8,959 nt of DNA, taken from the NCBI GenBank assembly GCA_007124575.1, contig SLEW01000144.1, positions 1 through 8,959 of the forward strand, in the 5' to 3' direction. The position numbers were made by a program, and so were the translations under genes. The notes under the pieces are model-generated. The model was not told the DNA's origin. It did not search any database and saw only the letters and a list, made by a program, of their open reading frames with translations. Shown here one piece after another: positions 1 to 6,505 of the stretch (positions are counted from its first letter, which is position 1; each line of letters starts with the position of its first letter). The DNA is from Bacteroidales bacterium. Its GTDB lineage: Bacteria; Bacteroidota; Bacteroidia; Bacteroidales; UBA7960.

Positions 1-1
1 C

Positions 2-190
2 AAAGAGCTGGAAGAACTGCAGGAAGCTATCAACAAACTAACAGAAAAAAAAAAAAAGGTATTCACGCTGGTCATTCTGGATGGCCATTCCTACAAAGAT
101 GCAGCCTTGCAATTAAACCTATCGGTAAACACCATTAAAACTCACCTTTGCCGCGCCATGCAAAAACTTAGAAACGAACTGAAAGGCTAA
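2..190 (+). CDS. ECF-type RNA polymerase sigma-70 factor, C-terminal part (5' truncated by window edge)
   Basis: An open frame enters from the left edge and ends at TAA 188-190, leaving 62 visible residues. They form sigma region 4: a leading helix (ELEELQEAINKL), then VFTLVILDGHSYKDAALQLN and LSVNTIKTHLCRAMQKLRNE, the helix-turn-helix that recognises the -35 element. The pattern (hydrophobic 'vf', 'G.SYK..A..L..S..TIK.H...A...LR') is that of Bacteroidota ECF sigma factors, which drive promoters of SusC/SusD loci. Region 2 lies outside the window. The FecR-type anti-sigma gene begins 94 bp downstream, the usual partner order, so this sigma is probably held inactive by that protein. Oddity: bases 45-57 are an uninterrupted run of 13 A inside the codons for E-K-K-K-K, just before the HTH. 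ECF class is confident; the exact subgroup cannot be told from this fragment. Confidence 0.88.
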   Translation, partial: KELEELQEAINKLTEKKKKVFTLVILDGHSYKDAALQLNLSVNTIKTHLCRAMQKLRNELKG

Positions 191-284
191 AAACCGTATT
201 TGAATGGTGGTGTTTTGCTTTCCCTGAGATATTTATTTCAGTTTTATGTCACCCGTTTATCTTTTTTTCTTGTCATGATTATGT

Positions 285-1463
285 ATGAATGCACGAAATT
301 ACTTACCGGAGGATATTATCAAGCTGATAATAAGCCGGGAAACAGGACAGGCTTCCAACCAGGAGGAGGCTGCTATCAAGGAATATCTGGAACAACATCC
401 TGGCAGCGAAGAAGAAATTCAGGAGTATGTTGATATCATGCGCCGGGCCGGTACTCTCAGAAGCCTGAAGCGGATCAACACCCAGGAATCATGGGCCAGA
501 ATAGAAGAAAAAACCAGGTCTGTTTCTCAAAATAACCCTCCTGTTTACCGTTGGCTTAAATATGCAGCGGTTATGATTCCGTTTGTTATAGGCCTTGGAC
601 TTATTTATCTCCATCTTTCCCATGAGAGAGCAAAAGAAGCAGCACATCATGCTGAGGTGATGTCAGCGGAGCGCAAACCCAGCGCCACGCTTGTACTTTC
701 TTCCGGAGAAAGCCTTTTGCTCGATGACATGACCACGGGGCAGTTTTTTGAGGAGGAGGGGGTGAAGATTCACCAGGATCAATCCGACCGGATACGACTG
801 GCAGAGGTCACTGCTTCTGTGATGCACAGTCTTCGGGTTCCTCGTGGTGGTGAGTATCAGATGGTGCTCTCCGACGGCACTACGGTTTGGGTTAATTCTG
901 AATCTCAGTTAGACTATCCTACTTTATTTGATCAGGAACAGCGAATGGTAAGCCTGGAAGGGGAAGCCTACTTTGAGGTGACCCCGGATGATGACCGGCC
1001 CTTTATTGTGAAAACGCCCGACATGCAAATTACCGTTAAGGGAACATCCTTTAATATTCATAATTATATGGACCATACAGCAGAGGCAACTGTTGTTTCA
1101 GGCTCTATAGCCGTCTCTGCCGGTGATATGCCCTCCGTTGAGCTGGCTCCGGGTCAGCAGGCCCGGCTTCTGCAAGGCAAGCAAGAGCTGGATGTGCATG
1201 AGGTTGACGTAAACCTTTATATTTCATGGGTGGAAGGCATGTTCAGGTTCAGGAATATGCCGCTTGATGAACTTGCTTACAGGGTCCAACGATGGTATGA
1301 TGTAGATATCGACTTTCTGGATCATGAAGTGGCAGGCATCCGTTTGACTGGCGCCATGGAAAAAGAAAGACCTGTGGAGTATCTTATTTACCTGATTGAA
1401 AGATCAGCACCACTTGATATAACTGTAGCAAACAATACCATCAGGATGCGAATGTCTGAGTAG
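285..1463 (+). CDS. FecR-family transmembrane anti-sigma factor with C-terminal DUF4974-like domain
   Basis: Predicted inner-membrane regulator of 392 aa that binds the upstream ECF sigma in the cytoplasm and receives a signal from the outer-membrane transporter in the periplasm. Order of parts: cytoplasmic sigma-binding segment about 1-88; one membrane segment about 91-112 (LKYAAVMIPFVIGLGLIYLH); linker; FecR domain about 183-277, with VPRGGEYQMVLSDGTTVWVN, the 'SLEGEAYFEV' core and VKGTSFNIHNY; C-terminal domain about 319-389 (FRFRNMPLDELAYRVQRWYD, then LTGAMEKERPVEYLIYLIE), which matches the DUF4974 pattern. Length and order are normal for Bacteroidota FecR proteins. ATG 285 is the first in-frame ATG after the stop at 276-278. 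No Shine-Dalgarno is visible upstream, only a T-rich stretch. It sits between the sigma and an STN-bearing susC gene, the classic cell-surface signalling arrangement. Residues G253-T254 correspond by eye to the Gly-Thr self-cleavage pair known from Pseudomonas FoxR-type regulators; whether cleavage occurs here is unknown. Confidence 0.93.
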   Translation: MNARNYLPEDIIKLIISRETGQASNQEEAAIKEYLEQHPGSEEEIQEYVDIMRRAGTLRSLKRINTQESWARIEEKTRSVSQNNPPVYRWLKYAAVMIPFVIGLGLIYLHLSHERAKEAAHHAEVMSAERKPSATLVLSSGESLLLDDMTTGQFFEEEGVKIHQDQSDRIRLAEVTASVMHSLRVPRGGEYQMVLSDGTTVWVNSESQLDYPTLFDQEQRMVSLEGEAYFEVTPDDDRPFIVKTPDMQITVKGTSFNIHNYMDHTAEATVVSGSIAVSAGDMPSVELAPGQQARLLQGKQELDVHEVDVNLYISWVEGMFRFRNMPLDELAYRVQRWYDVDIDFLDHEVAGIRLTGAMEKERPVEYLIYLIERSAPLDITVANNTIRMRMSE

Positions 1464-1480
1464 TAAATGGGCCAGACAAG

Positions 1481-1514
1481 ACAAAAAACCGGAAAACATG
1501 GGGGTGTTTTCCGG
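1481..1514 (-). terminator. Intrinsic terminator on the minus strand, between fecR and susC
   Basis: The + strand bases 1489-1498 (CCGGAAAACA) and 1505-1514 (TGTTTTCCGG) are a perfect 10-bp inverted repeat with a 6-base loop (TGGGGG). On the minus strand the stem is followed immediately by TTTTTTGT (complement of 1488-1481), the layout of a rho-independent terminator. On the + strand the stem is followed by CCGGGATC with no T tract, so it would not work as a standard terminator for fecR mRNA. No protein gene in the window is on the minus strand, so the terminator must serve either antisense transcription or a small RNA. Confidence 0.6.
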
Positions 1515-1580
1515 CCGGGATCTTAAAAAATCAGCCGGGAATGGTTCGAAGCATATACCGGCCAACAATATGAACCCTAA
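1483..1580 (-). ncRNA. Candidate antisense small RNA over the susC leader (DonS-like position)
   Basis: This is an inferred transcript of about 95-100 nt, running from a start near 1577-1581 to the T6 tract at 1488-1483 on the minus strand. Support: a perfect Bacteroidota -7 element just upstream and a perfect hairpin plus T6 at the end. A second, weaker stem lies between them (GCCGG/CCGGC, + strand 1558-1562 and 1534-1538, 19-base loop) and is also followed by a T6 run (1530-1525). The RNA would be fully complementary to the untranslated leader of susC. Established knowledge: in Bacteroides fragilis, cis-encoded antisense sRNAs (DonS and relatives) lie between the anti-sigma gene and susC and repress the locus. 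The match here is in place and orientation; no sequence homology could be tested. Confidence 0.4.
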
Positions 1581-1584
1581 ACCA

Positions 1585-1617
1585 CAAAAGTATGAAAAAA
1601 TGCTTACCAAAGGCAAT
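1585..1617 (-). promoter_or_regulatory. Candidate Bacteroidota housekeeping promoter on the minus strand
   Basis: The minus strand reads ATTG (1617-1614), a 21-base spacer, then TACTTTTG (1592-1585). The second element matches the Bacteroidota -7 consensus TAnnTTTG at all six fixed positions. The first matches the -33 consensus TTTG at three of four positions, at about the accepted spacing. The -7 element overlaps the first base of the susC start codon. It points away from susC toward the minus-strand terminator at 1514-1481. A TTTG on the minus strand at 1611-1608 is a perfect -33 match but gives a 15-base spacer, which is too short. Confidence 0.35.
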
Positions 1618-4600
1618 CCCCTTGTTTATTGGGGCTTGTATTAACAAATGGAGAACTATGAAGATCTTTATCTTTCTTATGTGCCTTGGCGTGCTGCAAT
1701 CCAACGCCGGGGTGTTATCACAAACCCACAGTATTTTCCTGGATCTGCGTCAGGCTACTGTAAAGGAGGTTTTTGACGACATCTCAGACCAGACCGGTCT
1801 GATCTTTTTTTACAGCAACGATGTGCTGGATGATCAGCAGGAGGTGAGTGCACAGCTTGGAGAGCTATACCTGGAGGAGGCACTCGATCTGCTGGCCGGT
1901 GACCTGGGGTTTTCTTATGCCTATCATGACAACTATATTGTGCTTGAGGCAGCAACAGCTGCTCCGGTGCAGGAGGCAATGCCCGAAGAAGAGCAAACAC
2001 GCGTTATCACAGGTCAGGTGGTGGATGCAGAAGACAATATTCCAATGCCTGGTGTCAGTGTATATATCAAGGACAGCACCATTGGCACCGTGACCGACAT
2101 TGACGGCGAATATCGCCTTGAAATCCCTGATGAGGAAGGTATCCTTGTTTTTTCTTTGGTGGGAATGGAGACAGAACAAGTGCTTATTGATGACCAGACA
2201 GAGATTGACATCGTAATGCAGTCCGCCCAGATTGGGTTGGACGAGGTTGTGGTGGTGGGATACGGTACCCAGATTAGAAGAGATCTGACAGGTTCAATCG
2301 GAAGGATTGATTCAGAAGAATTGTCGAATATTCCCACACCTTCTTTTGAGTCTGCTCTTGCCGGACAGACGGCTGGCGTATTTGTAGGCCAGGCCAGTGG
2401 CAGGCTTGGTGAAGCCATCAATATCCAGATAAGGGGAGCTTCCTCCGTTTCGGCAAGCAACCAGCCATTATATGTGATCGACGGCATGCCCGTAACTTCA
2501 GACACACAAACATCGCCGGGTAACCATCCCACAAGTCCCATGGCTGATATCAACCCCAATGATATTGAGTCCATTGAGATACTAAAAGATGCTTCTGCTG
2601 CTGCCATTTACGGATCAAGGGCCTCTAACGGGGTGATATTGATCACAACAAAGCGAGGCGCTGAAAGGGAAGTCCAGTTTAACGTGAATATGTCTACAGG
2701 CGTTAATCAGGCAGCTAACCTGAGAGAGTGGCTTAATGCAGACCAATACCTGGAGCTTATGGGTGAAGCCCTGGTTAACGTGGCCGATGCAGACGGCCTT
2801 ATTGGGTCACGAACACCTGATGAGCTCAAGGATATGTATATCCCGGGATGGCGCGAAGGGCATGATGAGGACTGGCAAAACAAAGCGCTTCAATCAGGTA
2901 TTCAGAACAAAATGGGTTTTTCTGCCAGCGGCGGAAATGAGGGTACCAGGTTTTATGCCGGACTTACTTTCGATGATCAGGATGGTATTATCATCGGCAA
3001 CGACATGGAGCGTATCAGTGCACGCCTGAACCTGGATCAGTCTGTGGGGGATAACTTTTCTTTTGGGATGAGTACAAATTTTGTGCGTAACATCACCAAC
3101 CGGGTAGCTCATGATAATGCCTGGGCAAACCCCATGCAGCTGCTAGCGCAAGCTCCTGTGCAACCCGCCATAGATCCTGAAACAGGTGAATACAATACCA
3201 ATACAGTGTATTATAACTCTTTGATTGATTACAGAGATGCTTCCAACGTGTCCACTGTTTACCGGACCTTCATAAACTTATATGCTGATTATGCAATCCT
3301 CGACAATCTTTCCTTCAGAACAGAATTCGGAACGGATATTCTAAACCAGAGTGAAAAGAATTTTTATGGTCGTTCCACCAACTGGGGTAGCCCGAACGGG
3401 CTTGCTGAAAAGCGTGATGTAAATGTGCTGAATTACAATGTCAACAACTATTTTTCTTATGATCAGTCAATAGGAGATAACCATGATCTGAACATGGTTG
3501 TGGGCATGGCTGCACAAAAGAATACAGCAGAAGGAAGCCTGCTTGAAGGACGGGGTTTCCCGACCGATGACTTTCAAAACATGAGCAGCGCAGCGGAAAT
3601 TACTGGCTATAACGGCTGGGGTGATGGACATAGCTACCTGTCCTACTTTTCCCGTGCCAATTATAAATACCTCGATCGGTATATCATTGGTTTAAGCGCA
3701 CGAGTTGATGGTTCTTCCCGCTTTGGTGCCGACAACCGTTATGGTTTCTTTCCTTCCGTTTCCGGTGCCTGGATCATCAGCGATGAATCTTTCATGGATG
3801 ATGCTGACTTGCTAAGCTTCCTTAAGCTACGCGCCAGTTATGGTCTAACAGGTAATTCTGAGATTGGAAATTATGAAGCCATGGGCTTGTACCAGGGGGT
3901 GACCTATCCCGGTTATTCTGGCTTGCTGCCGTCACAGCTGAGAAGTCCCGGTTTAAGGTGGGAGTCAACATCCCAGGCAGATATCGGTCTGGATTTCTCT
4001 TTCCTGGATGACAGGATCTCCGTCCAGACAGATTATTATCAAAAGAGTACCACGGATCTGCTTTTGAGGAGGTCACTTCCTGCAACCAGCGGGTATACTT
4101 CCGTGACCAGGAATGTGGGAGAGATGAAAAACCATGGCTGGGAGTTTTCTGTGAGAAGCCATAATCTGCGCGGAACTGTAAGCTGGAGAACAGATTTTAA
4201 CATCAGCTTTAACCGTAATGAGGTGGTTAACATTGATGGTCCGCCCATTGACTATGGTGTAAATTATGTGATCGAAGGAGAGGCGATTGGCGTGTTTAAC
4301 ATGCCCGAATATGCCGGGGTACACCCCATGACAGGCGATGCCTTATTTTATAAAAACGACGGAAGCGGACAAACTACTACCAACTACAATGAAGCGCAGC
4401 GCGTTATTGTCGGGTCGCCCAACCCTGACTTTGTGGGAGGTTTGACAAACAACATTTCATACGGAGCTTTCGACCTTAATGTCCTGGTTAACTTTGTGTA
4501 TGGCAATGATGTATATCTCTCCGGAGGCCGTTATCAGAGTGCAAATGGAGAATGGTGGGATAATCAGACCAGTGATCAGCTTGAACGCTGGCAGCAGCCA

Positions 4601-4942
4601 GGCGATATTACCGACGTACCCCAGGCCAGGTATGGAGAACGAAACGGGTCGCAGCATTCTTCACGTTACCTTTATGACGGCTCTTACCTTAGACTGCGCA
4701 GCCTGACCCTTGGATATAATTTACCCAATGAACTTACCCGGCGGGCAGGTTTTCGGAATGCACGCGTCTACATCAGCGGTTACAACCTGTTTACACTGAC
4801 CAACTACCCCGGTTACGACCCGGAAGTCAACAGCCTTGGAACAGGTACATCAGCGCAGGCGGCCAATGTGGTAAGAGGCATCGACTTTTATACCACACCC
4901 CAGGTAAGGACAGTTCTTTTTGGTATTGACCTTTCATTCTAA
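1592..4942 (+). CDS. SusC/RagA-family TonB-dependent outer-membrane transporter with N-terminal STN domain
   Basis: Predicted outer-membrane beta-barrel of 1116 aa that imports a substrate captured by the SusD partner, powered by TonB. Visible parts: an extended N-terminus with a hydrophobic signal segment about 24-40 (MKIFIFLMCLGVLQSNAG); STN domain about 46-118, the periplasmic signalling module; carboxypeptidase-D regulatory-like domain about 138-210 (ITGQVVDAEDNIPMPGVSVY, TDIDGEYRL); TonB box DEVVVVGYGT at 217-226; plug about 228-356 (ALAGQTAGV, IQIRGASSV, PLYVIDGMP, EILKDASAAAIYGSRASNGV); barrel to the C-terminal strand TVLFGIDLSF, ending in the usual Phe. ATG 1592 is preferred because many SusC proteins with an STN domain carry such an extension. 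ATG 1658 (residue 23) would give a shorter conventional signal peptide and remains possible. The STN domain, absent from many SusC proteins, fits regulation through the adjacent FecR and sigma genes. The natural substrate cannot be read from the sequence. Confidence 0.97.
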   Translation: MKKCLPKAIPLFIGACINKWRTMKIFIFLMCLGVLQSNAGVLSQTHSIFLDLRQATVKEVFDDISDQTGLIFFYSNDVLDDQQEVSAQLGELYLEEALDLLAGDLGFSYAYHDNYIVLEAATAAPVQEAMPEEEQTRVITGQVVDAEDNIPMPGVSVYIKDSTIGTVTDIDGEYRLEIPDEEGILVFSLVGMETEQVLIDDQTEIDIVMQSAQIGLDEVVVVGYGTQIRRDLTGSIGRIDSEELSNIPTPSFESALAGQTAGVFVGQASGRLGEAINIQIRGASSVSASNQPLYVIDGMPVTSDTQTSPGNHPTSPMADINPNDIESIEILKDASAAAIYGSRASNGVILITTKRGAEREVQFNVNMSTGVNQAANLREWLNADQYLELMGEALVNVADADGLIGSRTPDELKDMYIPGWREGHDEDWQNKALQSGIQNKMGFSASGGNEGTRFYAGLTFDDQDGIIIGNDMERISARLNLDQSVGDNFSFGMSTNFVRNITNRVAHDNAWANPMQLLAQAPVQPAIDPETGEYNTNTVYYNSLIDYRDASNVSTVYRTFINLYADYAILDNLSFRTEFGTDILNQSEKNFYGRSTNWGSPNGLAEKRDVNVLNYNVNNYFSYDQSIGDNHDLNMVVGMAAQKNTAEGSLLEGRGFPTDDFQNMSSAAEITGYNGWGDGHSYLSYFSRANYKYLDRYIIGLSARVDGSSRFGADNRYGFFPSVSGAWIISDESFMDDADLLSFLKLRASYGLTGNSEIGNYEAMGLYQGVTYPGYSGLLPSQLRSPGLRWESTSQADIGLDFSFLDDRISVQTDYYQKSTTDLLLRRSLPATSGYTSVTRNVGEMKNHGWEFSVRSHNLRGTVSWRTDFNISFNRNEVVNIDGPPIDYGVNYVIEGEAIGVFNMPEYAGVHPMTGDALFYKNDGSGQTTTNYNEAQRVIVGSPNPDFVGGLTNNISYGAFDLNVLVNFVYGNDVYLSGGRYQSANGEWWDNQTSDQLERWQQPGDITDVPQARYGERNGSQHSSRYLYDGSYLRLRSLTLGYNLPNELTRRAGFRNARVYISGYNLFTLTNYPGYDPEVNSLGTGTSAQAANVVRGIDFYTTPQVRTVLFGIDLSF

Positions 4943-4957
4943 AATAAATAATATCCC

Positions 4958-4989
4958 ATGAACCGGTCAGTTATGCCGGTATGGTTCAT
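4958..4989 (+). promoter_or_regulatory. Imperfect hairpin in the susC-susD intergenic segment
   Basis: ATGAACC (4958-4964) is the exact inverted repeat of GGTTCAT (4983-4989). Two further G-C pairs can stack inside it, leaving a 5-base bulge. An alternative inner stem ACCGG/CCGGT (4962-4966 with 4976-4980) is mutually exclusive with the outer stem. It lies 15 bases after the susC stop and 16 bases before the preferred susD start. No T tract follows on the + strand, so it is not a standard terminator. It could stabilise or separate the susC and susD messages. It is seen directly in sequence; any function is inferred. Confidence 0.3.
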
Positions 4990-5005
4990 CAAAAAAAATA
5001 ATCTT

Positions 5006-6430
5006 ATGAAAACCAAATATATCCTTCGTTTAAGCATGGTTTTGTTTCTGGCTCTGTCGTGGACGTCGTGCGATGACTTCCTGGACATTCAGCCCCAGCA
5101 ATCAATGGATTCGGACGAGGCCTTGTCGACACCGGAAAACATAAAATCCACTCTTGTGGGCGCATATCTGGAAGCCCGGTCGCGCTGGTTGTTCGGCAGC
5201 CAGTTTAACGAGTATGCTGAGCTTCTGGCCACCGATGGCCATATGCAACATGTAGGATCACATCGTCAGCCTCAGGAGATGATAGAAAAAAACATCAATG
5301 CGAACAACTCCTATGTAGAGTCTTCCTGGATACGTGCATACGCCCTTATCAATACGGTTAACAACGTGCTGAGCGTCATTGATGTATTGGATGAGGCGGA
5401 TCAGGATCGCGTTCGCGGTGAGGCATTATTCCTCAGGGGAATTACCTACTTCGAGTTAACAAGACTGTGGGGGCTTCCCTATGTCAACGGACAGGAAAAT
5501 GACCAACCCGGCGTACCCCTCGTTTTGGAACCCACAATGGGCGCAGAAGATGCTGTTCCCGTGGCCAGAAATACCGTAGAGGATTGTTATGCCCAGGTAT
5601 TGGAAGACCTCGTTGCTGCCAGAGAATTGCTTCCGGGAAGCAATGGCATTTTTGCCAACAGCTATGCCGCCAGCGCTTTTCTGGCCAGGGTTTACATGCA
5701 AATGTCAGATTTTGATTCGGCAGCAGAGGAGGCTGACCGCATCATTACAGAAGGCCATCATGATCTTCATGCATCACCCATGGCCGCATTTAATAACAAT
5801 GAAGCCACCTCCGAGGATATCTTTACACTGCAAAACAGCCTTACCAGCAATACCATTTGGCTCATGGAGCGCTATGGCAGCCTGAATGGTCTTGGCAGGG
5901 GTGACTATGAATTCACCCAGGATTTCATCGATCTTTTTCATGAAGACGATCGCCGGGGTCATTTGCAGGAAGATACTTATCCCAGCTATACCAATGAGAA
6001 TGTGACCAACATGTACTATATCGGCGTTGGCGCCATTCGCAATGGGGGTATCAACACAGCAAAATGGGCTGATTATTATACCGTAATCCCTCTTGTCAGA
6101 CTGGCAGAGATGTACCTGGTAAGGGCTGAGGCCAACGCAGAACTGGAAGCGTCAGGCCAGCAGATCGTAGGTGAAGTCGCGCCCCTGGATGATGTCAACA
6201 CGATACGTGAGCGTGCCGATGCTCCCCCGCTAAGCGTGGCTGATCTGGCTGACATACGGATGGAGCGTTATTTTGAGCTTTGCTGGGAAGGTCATCGTCT
6301 TCATGACCTGAAACGGTGGCAGGAGAATATCGACGGTCATCCGTTTGATGCCGGAAACCTCATCCTTCCGGTGCCCGTCAGTGAACTCGAAACAAACCCA
6401 TTGCTGGAACAAAATCCTTTTTATCAATAA
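5006..6430 (+). CDS. SusD/RagB-family nutrient-binding outer-membrane lipoprotein
   Basis: Predicted surface lipoprotein of 474 aa that caps the SusC barrel and binds the incoming substrate. The start is taken at ATG 5006, not the in-frame ATG 4958. From 5006 the protein begins with a compact lipoprotein signal (MKTKYILRLS, a hydrophobic stretch, then WTSC with Cys22) after an A-rich segment, whereas the 16 extra residues from 4958 are polar and overlap an inverted repeat. CDDFLD after the signal is the typical SusD beginning, and the acidic residues fit Bacteroidota surface export. The helical core shows RGEALFLRGITYFELTRLWG near residues 137-156, the EMYLVRAEA helix near 368-376 and MERYFELCWEGHRLHDLKRW near 419-438. 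The C-terminus LPVPVSELETNPLLEQNPFY is the standard SusD ending. Length is normal. The gap to susC is 63 bp, consistent with one operon. The ligand is not predictable from sequence. Confidence 0.96.
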   Translation: MKTKYILRLSMVLFLALSWTSCDDFLDIQPQQSMDSDEALSTPENIKSTLVGAYLEARSRWLFGSQFNEYAELLATDGHMQHVGSHRQPQEMIEKNINANNSYVESSWIRAYALINTVNNVLSVIDVLDEADQDRVRGEALFLRGITYFELTRLWGLPYVNGQENDQPGVPLVLEPTMGAEDAVPVARNTVEDCYAQVLEDLVAARELLPGSNGIFANSYAASAFLARVYMQMSDFDSAAEEADRIITEGHHDLHASPMAAFNNNEATSEDIFTLQNSLTSNTIWLMERYGSLNGLGRGDYEFTQDFIDLFHEDDRRGHLQEDTYPSYTNENVTNMYYIGVGAIRNGGINTAKWADYYTVIPLVRLAEMYLVRAEANAELEASGQQIVGEVAPLDDVNTIRERADAPPLSVADLADIRMERYFELCWEGHRLHDLKRWQENIDGHPFDAGNLILPVPVSELETNPLLEQNPFYQ

Positions 6431-6505
6431 TTATTATACACAGAAATGCAGTAGCACCTAAACGAAAAAGTCAGTACGCATTTTATCCAAAAAAAACGAC
6501 ACACC

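Noticed and set aside
181..222. Possible hairpin after the sigma gene (GAAAG/CTTTC with inner AAAAC/GTTTT)
   Set aside because: It is two 5-bp AU-rich stems split by an internal loop with no T tract after them, so it is not convincing as a terminator.
236..265. Possible + strand promoter for fecR (TTTC, 18 bases, TATCTTTT)
   Set aside because: It misses one fixed position in each element and the spacer is a base short; the region is T-rich, so such near matches are expected by chance.
200..433. Small + strand open frame overlapping the fecR start
   Set aside because: It reads through the sigma-fecR gap and the first part of fecR in another frame; its low-complexity product has no signal, and fecR is the clear gene.
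1464..1591. Housekeeping promoter for susC on the + strand
   Set aside because: No TAnnTTTG/TTTG pair is visible on the + strand. An ECF-dependent promoter is likely, but its consensus is unknown to me and I could not place one.
2014..2607. Long minus-strand open frame (197 aa) inside susC
   Set aside because: It lies wholly within the unmistakable plug-domain coding of susC, has no recognisable domain, and is a shadow of biased codon use on the other strand.
4958..5005. Upstream ATG extending SusD by 16 residues
   Set aside because: The extension is polar, sits in an inverted repeat and would spoil a good lipoprotein signal that begins exactly at ATG 5006.
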